Source of the DNA: Planctomycetaceae bacterium UBA6894
GTDB taxonomy: Bacteria; Planctomycetota; Planctomycetia; Gemmatales; Gemmataceae
Length of the DNA: 6,286 nt
Direction of reading: 5' to 3'
Assembly (NCBI GenBank): GCA_002451275.1
Contig: DKBS01000099.1
Coordinates: forward strand, 1 to 6,286
Numbering within the stretch: the stretch's first letter is position 1; each line of letters begins with the position of its first letter. Below are positions 1 to 6,232 of the stretch, piece after piece. The notes beneath the pieces were generated by a model. The model worked only from the letters and a program-made list of their open reading frames with translations, was not told the origin of the DNA and searched no databases. The translations under genes were made by a program, and so were the position numbers.

Positions 1-390
1 TGCCTTTTTCGGGCAAATTCCCCGGGGCAACCGCCACAGCCGACCGCGCTCATGACCCAGGGTAAGCAACTCGTGCGAGGCGTGGTTGCCGGGGTAGCTG
101 ACCGCGTCGCCGGCCTTGAAACCGGTGATTTCCGAGGCTTCCGAGCCGATGGCCACCACCTTGCCAGCCGCCGAATAGCCCGATTTGAAAGGGAATTTCC
201 AGTCGGGCAGGTTGGGATCCTTCAACCACTGGTGGGTGCCGGTGTAGACGGCCAATTCCGTGCCTGCGCTGATCGCGGAGGCATCGGCCGCTACCAGAAT
301 TTGCCGCGGGCCCGGATCCGGCAGGGTGACCTCGCGCACCGCAACCTTGAAGGGTTCCGTCACCACCACCTGCCGCGCCTGAACTGGCAT
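1..390 (-). CDS. Medium-chain dehydrogenase/reductase (zinc-less MDR type), N-terminal 130 residues, cut by window edge
   Basis: The reading frame starts at the ATG at 390-388 (minus strand) and runs open to the window edge, so the C-terminal part with the nucleotide-binding Rossmann fold is not seen. A good ribosome binding site (GGGAGG, about six bases upstream) supports this start. The visible part is the GroES-like domain of the MDR superfamily: PDPGPRQILV (residues 24-33), SAISAGTEL (38-46), a Gly-rich GYSAAGKVVAIGSE stretch (71-84) and FKAGDAVSYPGNHASHE (91-107). In zinc alcohol dehydrogenases the I-C-G motif and the GHE motif supply catalytic zinc ligands. Here they read I-S-A (40-42) and S-G-Y-S (70-73), so the catalytic zinc site is absent, as in some quinone-reductase-like or BchC-like oxidoreductases. 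Substrate unknown; NAD(P)H-dependent redox activity is inferred from the family. It is divergent from purL and probably not part of that operon. Confidence 0.85.
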   Translation of the reverse strand, partial: MPVQARQVVVTEPFKVAVREVTLPDPGPRQILVAADASAISAGTELAVYTGTHQWLKDPNLPDWKFPFKSGYSAAGKVVAIGSEASEITGFKAGDAVSYPGNHASHELLTLGHERGRLWRLPRGICPKKA

Positions 391-432
391 GCCCAACCTC
401 CCTGAAATCAGAAACCCGAAAAAGCCCCGCGA

Positions 433-446
433 CCGGCTCCAACCGG
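433..446. repeat. 14-bp direct repeat, copy 1 (operator-like)
   Basis: The sequence CCGGCTCCAACCGG occurs here and again, identical, at 487-500, start to start 54 bp apart. The unit is an imperfect palindrome with CCGG at both ends (form CCGGnTnnAnCCGG), a shape expected of a dimeric regulator site. It lies 43 bp upstream of the MDR start codon. A regulator role is inference; no known operator is recognised. Confidence 0.5.
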
Positions 447-486
447 ACCAAATCGTGTTTTCATCACTGCTGACTGTTGTACCAAT

Positions 487-500
487 CCGGCTCCAACCGG
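487..500. repeat. 14-bp direct repeat, copy 2 (operator-like)
   Basis: This is an identical copy of the unit at 433-446, again flanked on the left by an ACCAAT-like stretch. The 54-bp offset is close to five helical turns, so two bound proteins would sit on nearly the same DNA face. It is 124 bp upstream of purL. Function is not known. Confidence 0.5.
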
Positions 501-552
501 TCCCGTCCCACGCGGTCGGGCCTCAGGTCGTACAATGGCAACTGATGCTTTT

Positions 553-578
553 GCCGGGTTTGCCGGCCTTTTTCCCGG
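553..578 (+). promoter_or_regulatory. Small terminator/antiterminator-like structure in the purL leader
   Basis: GCCGG (553-557) can pair with CCGGC (563-567) over a 5-base loop, followed directly by C and five T residues (569-573), the layout of a small intrinsic terminator. Alternatively CCGGG (554-558) can pair with CCCGG (574-578), which would break the first hairpin. Just downstream, GCGC pairs at 588-591/595-598 and GCGCC pairs with GGCGC at 595-599/604-608, and these two are mutually exclusive. The stems are only four to five base pairs, so this may be chance in GC-rich DNA. No known purine, ZTP or other riboswitch core was recognised. Confidence 0.3.
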
Positions 579-623
579 ACACATTTCGCGCATTGCGCCG
601 CTGGGCGCGGGGATGGATGGCTC

Positions 624-3518
624 ATGTTGTGGGAAGTTGAAATCACACCCCTCACCGCCGACCGCGAGGGGACCCGCGTCCGCCACGAGTACCGCCTGCT
701 CACCAACCAGGAACCGCCGCAAGCTTTCATCGAACGGACCAGCCGCGGTTTCCTGCTGGAGGGCGACCTGACCCAAAGCCAGGTCGATTCCCTGGTCTGC
801 GGCGTCCTCCTCGACCCCCTGGTGGAACGGGCTCATGTGCGCCCCGGCGAAGTGCTGACCGACCCTCTGCCCATCGCCACCGTGTTGCCCCGCCCGGGGG
901 TGATGGATCCCGCCGCGCTCAGCGTGGGCAAGCTGGCCCGCGAACTCGGTATCCCGGTCCACGAGGCCCGCACCTTCCGGCGTTACTACGGTCCCATCCT
1001 GGCCGAGGCCACCCAGGACATCCTGTTCAATCGCATCATCGCCAACGGTGCCATCGAGCAGGTGTTGCCCGGCGGCAAACGCCTGGATGGTTTGTCCGTG
1101 GACGGCGTTTCGCGTTGGAAACAGGAGTTTGTCAAGCTGGAGGGCCTGGACGACGATGCCCTGCTCGCGGTGAGCAAGCGCATGGGTTTGGCCCTGTCGG
1201 TGGCCGAGATGCGGGTCATCCAGGAACACGCGCGCCGGCTGGGCCGCGACATCGCCGACATCGAACTGGAGACGATCGCCCAGACCTGGAGTGAGCACTG
1301 CTCGCACAAGACCCTGAAGGGCCGCGTGGAGACCCCCGACCGCACCTTCAAGAACCTTCTCAAGGAAACCATCTTCCAGGCCACCGTCCAGGTGCGCAAA
1401 ACCCTGGGCCAGGACGACTGGTGCGTCTCGGTGTTCGAGGACAACGCCGGGGTGATCCGGTTCAACGACACCGAGCACCTGGTGTTCAAGGTGGAGACGC
1501 ACAACCGTCCCAGCGCCATCGAGCCCTACGGCGGCGCCAGCACCGGCATCGGCGGAGTGGTGCGCGACCCGATGGGCACCGGTCTGGGTGCCCGCCCCAT
1601 CTGCAACACCGATGTCTTCTGCTTCGGCCCGCTGGACTATCCCGCGAAGGACCTTCCGCCGGGTGTGCTGCATCCCCAAAAGATCCTGCATGGCGTGGTG
1701 GCCGGTGTGCGTGACTACGGCAACCGCATGGGCATCCCCACGGTGAACGGCGCCGTGGTGTTCCATGAGGACTACCTGACCAACCCACTCGTCTTCTGCG
1801 GCACCGTCGGCCTGCTTCCCGTCAACAAGGCGGAGAAGTCCGTCGCCCCGGGCGATCTCATCGTCTCGGTGGGTGGCCGCACCGGCCGCGACGGCATCCA
1901 CGGCGCCACCTTCTCCAGCGAGGGCCTGCACGCCTCCAGCACCGTCACCAGCGGTGGCGCTGTGCAGATCGGCAACGCCATCGAGGAGAAGAAGGTGCTC
2001 GAGGCGGTGATGCGCTGCCGCGACAAGGGCCTCTACCGCGCCATCACCGATTGCGGCGCCGGCGGTTTCAGCTCCGCGGTGGGCGAGATGGGTGCCGACC
2101 TGGGCGCCCGGGTGGACCTAGAAAACGCCCCCCTGAAGTATCAGGGGCTTTCCCCCGTGGAAATCTGGATCAGTGAATCGCAGGAGCGGATGGTGCTGGC
2201 CGTTCCCCCCGAAAACTTCGCGGCGCTGAAGGCCGAGTGCGAGGCGGAAGGGGTGGAGGCCACCTCCCTGGGCGTGTTCCAGGCCACCGGCAAACTCGGC
2301 CTGTTCTGGCACGGCCAGCAGGTGGGCGAACTCGACATGGAGTTCCTGCATGGTGGCAGGCCTCCGGTCACCCGCCAGGCGCGCTGGATTCCCCCTGCCG
2401 CAAGCACCCCGGTGTACCCGGACAAGGAAGACCTGGGGAAAACCCTCACCGGCATCCTCGCGCTGCCCGATGTGGCCAGCAAGGAATGGATCATCCGCCA
2501 GTACGACCATGAGGTGCAGGGCGGCAGTGTCATCAAGCCGCTCGTGGGCGTGGAGGAGGCCGGCCCGTCCGATGCGGCGGTCCAGGCCCCCATCCTCGGC
2601 CAGCATCTGGGTTTCGCAGTGGCCTGCGGCTTGGCCCACCGCATGGGCCGCATCGACCCCTACAGCATGGCGGCCTGCGCCATCGACGAGGCTGTCCGCA
2701 ACCTGGTGGCGGTGGGAACCGATCCGGCACGCATCGCCCTGCTCGACAACTTCTGCTGGGGAGACACCGACCGGCCCGAGGAACTGGGCCTGCTGGTGCG
2801 CGCCGCCGAGGCCTGCCACGACCTGGCCATTGCCTGGACCATGCCCTTCATCAGCGGCAAGGACAGCCTGAAGAACGAGTACAAGGGCGCCGACCGGCGG
2901 ATTGTCATCCCGCCCACGCTGCTGATCAGTGCCATCGGCATCGTGCACGATGTGCGCAAGTCGTTGTCGATGGACCTGAAGGCGGCGGGGAACCTCCTCT
3001 ACCTGGTTGGGGAAACGCAGGCTGCAATGGCCGGATCGCAATACCACGCCCTGCATGGGGTGGAGGGTGGCCAGGCCCCGCAAGTCGATGTCCCCAAAGC
3101 CCTGGCTATTTTCAAAAACCTGCACCAGGCGATTGCCACCGGGCTGGTTCGCTCGGCCCACGATGTCAGCGAGGGTGGCTTGGCCGCCTGCTTGGCCGAG
3201 ATGGCTCTGGCCGGCAATCTGGGATGCGATGTGGACGGGGTGTTTGCAAAGGGCGCCGCCTTGCCCGCCGCAGTCGCCTTCTTCTCCGAGTCTCCCAGCC
3301 GGTTCGTCGTGGAGATCACACCCCAGAACGCGGTCGCCTTCGAGAAGGCCATGGCATCGGTTCCCTGTCGTTCCATCGGCAAGGTAGTGAAGGAGCCCCG
3401 GGTCCGTTTTGCCGGCCCGGAAGGGGATTGGGCCGTATGGACTCCTCTGGGCGACCTCGCCATGGCATGGCGCAACACGCTGCCCAAACAATTGGGCGAG
3501 CGGGGCGTAGTGGAATAA
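624..3518 (+). CDS. purL: Phosphoribosylformylglycinamidine synthase, synthetase subunit PurL with PurS-like N-terminal domain
   Basis: This enzyme makes FGAM from FGAR, ATP and glutamine-derived ammonia in cytoplasmic de novo purine synthesis. At 964 residues it lies between small PurL (about 740) and large PurL (about 1300). Residues 1-85 resemble PurS (DSLVCGVLLDPLVE, near 54-67). A helical linker runs to about 215. The catalytic core follows: WSEHCSHK (222-229), the ETHNRPSAIEPYGGASTG loop (291-308), DCGAGGFSSAVGEMG (476-490), SGKDSLKNEY (744-753) and AHDVSEGGLA (845-854). No class-I glutaminase domain follows, so a separate PurQ should exist elsewhere. The ATG at 624 is chosen because MLWEVEI matches the expected PurS-like first strand; the ribosome binding site is weak. 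Position 295 is Arg where small PurL proteins usually have His (HNHPS). The leader upstream may be structured. The identification is secure. Confidence 0.97.
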   Translation: MLWEVEITPLTADREGTRVRHEYRLLTNQEPPQAFIERTSRGFLLEGDLTQSQVDSLVCGVLLDPLVERAHVRPGEVLTDPLPIATVLPRPGVMDPAALSVGKLARELGIPVHEARTFRRYYGPILAEATQDILFNRIIANGAIEQVLPGGKRLDGLSVDGVSRWKQEFVKLEGLDDDALLAVSKRMGLALSVAEMRVIQEHARRLGRDIADIELETIAQTWSEHCSHKTLKGRVETPDRTFKNLLKETIFQATVQVRKTLGQDDWCVSVFEDNAGVIRFNDTEHLVFKVETHNRPSAIEPYGGASTGIGGVVRDPMGTGLGARPICNTDVFCFGPLDYPAKDLPPGVLHPQKILHGVVAGVRDYGNRMGIPTVNGAVVFHEDYLTNPLVFCGTVGLLPVNKAEKSVAPGDLIVSVGGRTGRDGIHGATFSSEGLHASSTVTSGGAVQIGNAIEEKKVLEAVMRCRDKGLYRAITDCGAGGFSSAVGEMGADLGARVDLENAPLKYQGLSPVEIWISESQERMVLAVPPENFAALKAECEAEGVEATSLGVFQATGKLGLFWHGQQVGELDMEFLHGGRPPVTRQARWIPPAASTPVYPDKEDLGKTLTGILALPDVASKEWIIRQYDHEVQGGSVIKPLVGVEEAGPSDAAVQAPILGQHLGFAVACGLAHRMGRIDPYSMAACAIDEAVRNLVAVGTDPARIALLDNFCWGDTDRPEELGLLVRAAEACHDLAIAWTMPFISGKDSLKNEYKGADRRIVIPPTLLISAIGIVHDVRKSLSMDLKAAGNLLYLVGETQAAMAGSQYHALHGVEGGQAPQVDVPKALAIFKNLHQAIATGLVRSAHDVSEGGLAACLAEMALAGNLGCDVDGVFAKGAALPAAVAFFSESPSRFVVEITPQNAVAFEKAMASVPCRSIGKVVKEPRVRFAGPEGDWAVWTPLGDLAMAWRNTLPKQLGERGVVE

Positions 3519-3573
3519 CCAATACCAGCGAGTTTTGACCTGCCTTTTAGGCAATTGGGTTAGAGGAGTTCTC

Positions 3574-4650
3574 ATGGTTTATTCGTGCGTGCTGCTGGCG
3601 ATTTCCGCCGGTCTAAGCCTGCCCGGCCAAATTAGCCTTCCCACGCCAGGGACGGCTCCCGGCTCCCAGGAAAACCAACCAGCTCCCAAGGCTGGCAGGT
3701 TTGGCCAAACCCAGCCGCTTGGTTCCGCCCCCCAGGTGAATCCCGGCGGATTTCCGGCGCAGCCCCCCGAAAATCAGCCTACGCCACGGTCTGGCAGGTT
3801 CAGCCGCACCGAGCCTGGCGCCGACATGGGCCCTGCCACCCGTGACCAGCCGGCGCTCAAGCATCCCCGCGACAAGACCCTGCTGGTGGAAGTGAAACAG
3901 GCGAAAGCCGACATCCTTGCCAAGTCGTTGCAAAGGACTTTTGGCGAAACGATGACCGTCGAAGTGGCCGCAGGAACCCCCGTCTCAGCCATTCTCCTTG
4001 CGGGAACCGAGAAATCGGTCCAGGAGGCCAGGGAGCTGATCGAGAAGCTGGACAAGCCTGCCGCCACCGCGAGCGTGGAGCTGACGGTGGTGGAGTCAGC
4101 CGGCAACACCGATGAGGTGGGCGGGCAGATCCGCGAAGCTACCGCATCCGGACCGGTATCTGACGAGGCCTGGCGCACCCTGGTGAAAAGACTGCAAACC
4201 GAGGGGAAAATCACCTTGTTCCGGACCCTTGAAGTCAAAGTGGCGGAAAACCAGCAGGCCCGTATCCAAGTGGGTGAGGATAAGCCCATCGCCACCGGGG
4301 CGATGACCTCCGCCCGGGGCATTGCCTCGCGCAATTTCACCTACCGCAATGTCGGTTCAATGGCCACGCTGACCCTCCGCCCCGTCAAGGCCGGCGAATA
4401 CCGCGTGGATTTGAAACTTGAGGATTCCCGCATCCTCGCCGCCAAGCCGCAGCCCGAGGCACCGAAGGAGAAGGACAAAGAAAAGGAAAAGGCCGTCGAG
4501 GAATTCAAGCCCGATAGCGTGCTCCAATTCACCGCCGAGACCACGGCCAACCTCAGCCCGGGCAAGGTGTTCCAGGTCAATTCCAATCGCGAGGAAAGCA
4601 AAGAGGGATCTAGGCAGGTGCTGGTCTTCCTCCGCCTGAAATCATCCTGA
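3574..4650 (+). CDS. Exported secretin-like protein with one N-domain and a short secretin-type C-terminal domain
   Basis: The ATG at 3574 has an AGGAG five bases upstream and gives 358 residues. A TTG at 3535 in the same frame would add 13 residues including an Arg, but lacks such a site. Residues 3-16 are hydrophobic (weak signal peptide or anchor without basic residues). Residues 20-99 are Pro/Gly/Gln-rich and contain a duplicated ENQPxPxxGRF motif. Residues 100-162 look like a secretin N-domain: LLVEVKQAKADILAKSL, then ILLAGTEKSVQEARELIEKLDKP. Residues 213-358 resemble the secretin family core (TLEVKVAENQQARIQVGEDKP, VGSMATLTLRPV, final strand QVLVFLRLK), interrupted by a Lys/Glu-rich run (291-310). 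It is much shorter than outer-membrane secretins, so a gated channel is doubtful. A soluble or envelope-associated relative is more likely. The gap to purL is 55 bp and to the RNase gene 37 bp. Function unknown. Confidence 0.8.
   Translation: MVYSCVLLAISAGLSLPGQISLPTPGTAPGSQENQPAPKAGRFGQTQPLGSAPQVNPGGFPAQPPENQPTPRSGRFSRTEPGADMGPATRDQPALKHPRDKTLLVEVKQAKADILAKSLQRTFGETMTVEVAAGTPVSAILLAGTEKSVQEARELIEKLDKPAATASVELTVVESAGNTDEVGGQIREATASGPVSDEAWRTLVKRLQTEGKITLFRTLEVKVAENQQARIQVGEDKPIATGAMTSARGIASRNFTYRNVGSMATLTLRPVKAGEYRVDLKLEDSRILAAKPQPEAPKEKDKEKEKAVEEFKPDSVLQFTAETTANLSPGKVFQVNSNREESKEGSRQVLVFLRLKSS
3670..3816 (+). repeat. Internal duplication in the Pro-rich head of the secretin-like protein
   Basis: Residues 33-48 and 66-81 share the pattern ENQPxPxxGRFxxTxP, offset by 33 residues (99 bases). 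DNA identity is partial, so the duplication is old or maintained at the protein level. The spacer is rich in Gly, Pro and Gln. It is probably a flexible, low-complexity linker or a binding repeat. Confidence 0.6.
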
Positions 4651-4687
4651 CACCGCCACAACGCCTGCAAGAAGAGAAGCGCGCTTC

Positions 4688-5875
4688 ATGAAACAGAATA
4701 CCTGTCACACCCCCTTTCTGATGCTGGGGAGTCTGATCGCCACCCTGTGGGCCTCGGCCGTAGTCGCCGCCCCGCCTGTTTACAAGCCTCTGGCCTACAT
4801 GGATGGCGACACCAAACTGGAGGCCCAGGTGGTGCAGGACCCCGCCCTGCAGGGCAAGCGTCCCGTGCTGATTCTGGCCCATGAACAGGGTCCGGCCAGC
4901 CCACTGGCCAAACTGGCGGCCAGCAAGTTTGCCGCCTTGGGCTATCTGGTTTTTTCAGCTGATCTCTACGGCAAGGATGTCAGCCCGGCCAATACCCGCG
5001 AGGCGGCTGAGCGGTTGGACCTGACCCGCCGTGACCGCAAGCTGGTCCGCAACCGAGGGAGGGCCGCCCTGGCCGCCGTTGAAAAACTGGGTCAGGCCGA
5101 CATGGACCGCGTGGTGGCAGTGGGCTATGGCACCGGCGGTACCGCACTGCTTGAACTGGCCCGGTCCAAGGCGGACCTGCAGGCGGTGGCCTGCGTGCAT
5201 GGTGACCTCACTCCCACCGGCAGCGACGGCAAGAACATTGGCGCATCGGTGTTGGTGGTCACCGGTTCGGATGACCCTCTGGTGCCTCTGGCCCAGATCG
5301 CCTCGTTCGAGGATGAGATGCGCGAGGGCGGTGTGGATTGGCAGATCCTGCGCATGGGCGGGGTGGCGGGCGACTTCACCAATCCCCAGGCGGGAAGCGA
5401 CCTGAAGTCAGGCCGCGCCTACGATGCCGACGCCGACCAGCGGTCCTTCGACGCCATCAAGGCTTTTCTGGCGGATTGCCTCCTCCTGGCGACCGCTCCC
5501 GGCGACAATTCAAAGCCGTCGGCTCCCGCCACCCGTCCGACCAGCCCGCCCACGGCCACTCCCCGCCCGGCCACGCCGCCATCCAATTCACCGGCCACCA
5601 ACCGCAACGCCCCCGAAAAATTCCTGAAGGTGCTCGACTATGTGGATAAAAACGGCCAACCCATGCCGGGCTACGAGGGTGGCCGCAACTTCGGCAACTT
5701 CGAGCGTCGTTTGCCCCAGACCGACCGCTCCGGCAAGCGGATACGGTACCGGGAATGGGATGTGAATCCCCTGCGGCCCGGCGTGAACCGCGGCGCTGAA
5801 CGGCTCATCACCGGGTCGGATGGCAGCGCACATTACACGCTGGACCACTACGACACCTTCAAGAAAATCCGCTAA
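4688..5875 (+). CDS. Exported pseudo-dienelactone-hydrolase fused to a barnase/RNase Sa-type guanyl-preferring ribonuclease
   Basis: The 395-residue protein has four parts. A signal peptide spans 1-27 (basic K2, hydrophobic 10-21, likely cleavage after AVVA). A dienelactone-hydrolase-like alpha/beta domain spans about 30-268 (ADLYGKD 91-97, TGSDDPLVP 192-200). A Pro/Ala/Thr linker spans 270-308. A microbial RNase domain spans 309-395. In the hydrolase part the nucleophile elbow reads GYGTGG (146-151) with Gly148 in place of Cys or Ser, and the His position is Gly228 (VAGDFTNP), so it should be catalytically dead. In the RNase part, Glu356 (YREWDVN), Arg368, Arg372 (GAERLITG) and His387 (DHYDTF) match barnase Glu73, Arg83, Arg87 and His102; the guanine loop NFGNFERRLP keeps Asn337 and Glu339. 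It should cleave RNA after G outside the cytoplasm. The barstar gene follows 15 bp later. An AAGAGAAG ribosome site lies about 9 bases upstream. Confidence 0.92.
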   Translation: MKQNTCHTPFLMLGSLIATLWASAVVAAPPVYKPLAYMDGDTKLEAQVVQDPALQGKRPVLILAHEQGPASPLAKLAASKFAALGYLVFSADLYGKDVSPANTREAAERLDLTRRDRKLVRNRGRAALAAVEKLGQADMDRVVAVGYGTGGTALLELARSKADLQAVACVHGDLTPTGSDGKNIGASVLVVTGSDDPLVPLAQIASFEDEMREGGVDWQILRMGGVAGDFTNPQAGSDLKSGRAYDADADQRSFDAIKAFLADCLLLATAPGDNSKPSAPATRPTSPPTATPRPATPPSNSPATNRNAPEKFLKVLDYVDKNGQPMPGYEGGRNFGNFERRLPQTDRSGKRIRYREWDVNPLRPGVNRGAERLITGSDGSAHYTLDHYDTFKKIR

Positions 5876-5890
5876 CCAGGAACAGCCCCC

Positions 5891-6232
5891 ATGATCATCC
5901 ACATTGATGCCCGCAAGTTGACGGATGCCGCCGGATTGCACGCCTCCCTGACCGAGGCCCTCGGTTTCCCGGCCACCTACGGCAAGAATCTCGATGCCCT
6001 GATCGACTGCCTGTCCGACCTCGACAAGCCCGCGACCGGCATGACGAAGGTCCATGTGTTCCCCGGCCAAACCGCCCTGCTGGCGCTCAGCCACCTGGAC
6101 GAGACCGGCAAGAACGCCGCCAAGGTGATGGCCCAGGTGCAGACCCTGAATGATGTGGTCGCCTTCGTGAATTTCCGCCGCCTGGAAAGCAAACAACCGC
6201 CATTGCTGGCGGTTGCGTATGACAGTGACTGA
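5891..6232 (+). CDS. Barstar-family ribonuclease inhibitor (immunity protein for the upstream RNase)
   Basis: This 113-residue protein has no signal peptide and should act in the cytoplasm. It matches barstar in the first half with the same numbering: LHASLTEALGFP (16-27), YGKNLDALIDCL (30-41). Asp35 and Asp39, which plug the active site of barnase in the classical complex, are both present. Barstar Tyr29 and Trp38 are Thr29 and Ile38 here. The second half is longer than in classical barstar (113 versus 89 residues) and ends NFRRLESKQPPLLAVAYDSD, as in other barstar-like proteins. AGGAA about 8 bases before the ATG is a good ribosome binding site. The 15-bp gap to the RNase gene predicts cotranscription. 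The role is to neutralise RNase precursor that folds before export, or RNase arriving from sister cells. The pairing with the upstream RNase is inferred from family and adjacency. Confidence 0.93.
   Translation: MIIHIDARKLTDAAGLHASLTEALGFPATYGKNLDALIDCLSDLDKPATGMTKVHVFPGQTALLALSHLDETGKNAAKVMAQVQTLNDVVAFVNFRRLESKQPPLLAVAYDSD
6194..6215. other. Perfect 9-bp inverted repeat within the last barstar codons
   Basis: CAACCGCCA (6194-6202) and TGGCGGTTG (6207-6215) form a perfect stem with a TTGC loop. On the plus strand no T-run follows. On the minus strand the stem is followed by a T-rich stretch (TTTGCTTTCC), so it could be a weak terminator for a convergent gene outside the window, or an mRNA 3' structure. 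It also overlaps the possible ribosome site of the next plus-strand reading frame. Confidence 0.4.

Larger units (their letters stand above)
391..623. promoter_or_regulatory. Divergent intergenic region between the MDR gene and purL
   Basis: No credible gene lies in these 233 bases. The region must carry promoters for both divergent genes. The only -10-like hexamer I see on the plus strand is TACAAT at 531-536, and no good -35 lies at the right distance, so the promoter positions remain unresolved. The region contains two identical 14-bp repeats (433-446 and 487-500). The part nearest purL has several short GC-rich inverted repeats (553-608) that would lie in its mRNA leader if transcription starts near 540. 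The ribosome binding site of purL is weak (GGATGG-like, 611-620), which is compatible with control at the leader level. Confidence 0.6.

Noticed and set aside
511..612. ZTP or purine riboswitch upstream of purL
   Set aside because: GGTCGT and CCGCTGGGC fragments recall such motifs, but I could not align the conserved core or the required paired helices.
408..1931. Long minus-strand reading frame of about 500 codons opposite purL
   Set aside because: It lies antisense to a clearly real purL, is rich in Gly, Ala, His and Gln, shows no motif, and follows the usual pattern of shadow frames in GC-rich DNA.
3541..3553. Inverted repeat TGCCT-TTT-AGGCA between purL and the secretin-like gene, considered as a terminator
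   Set aside because: The stem is only five base pairs and no T-run follows. It does not support a transcript end here.
3535..3573. Upstream TTG start for the secretin-like gene
   Set aside because: It would add an Arg to the signal region, but TTG is rare as a start and no ribosome site precedes it. The ATG at 3574 has AGGAG at ideal spacing.
2118..3575. Second long minus-strand frame opposite the 3' half of purL
   Set aside because: Same reason: it is fully covered by conserved PurL motifs on the plus strand, has low-complexity His/Gly/Gln content, and no family resemblance.
5588..6196. Minus-strand frame of about 200 codons opposite the RNase domain and barstar
   Set aside because: Both plus-strand genes carry unmistakable family motifs here. 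The antisense frame shows none.
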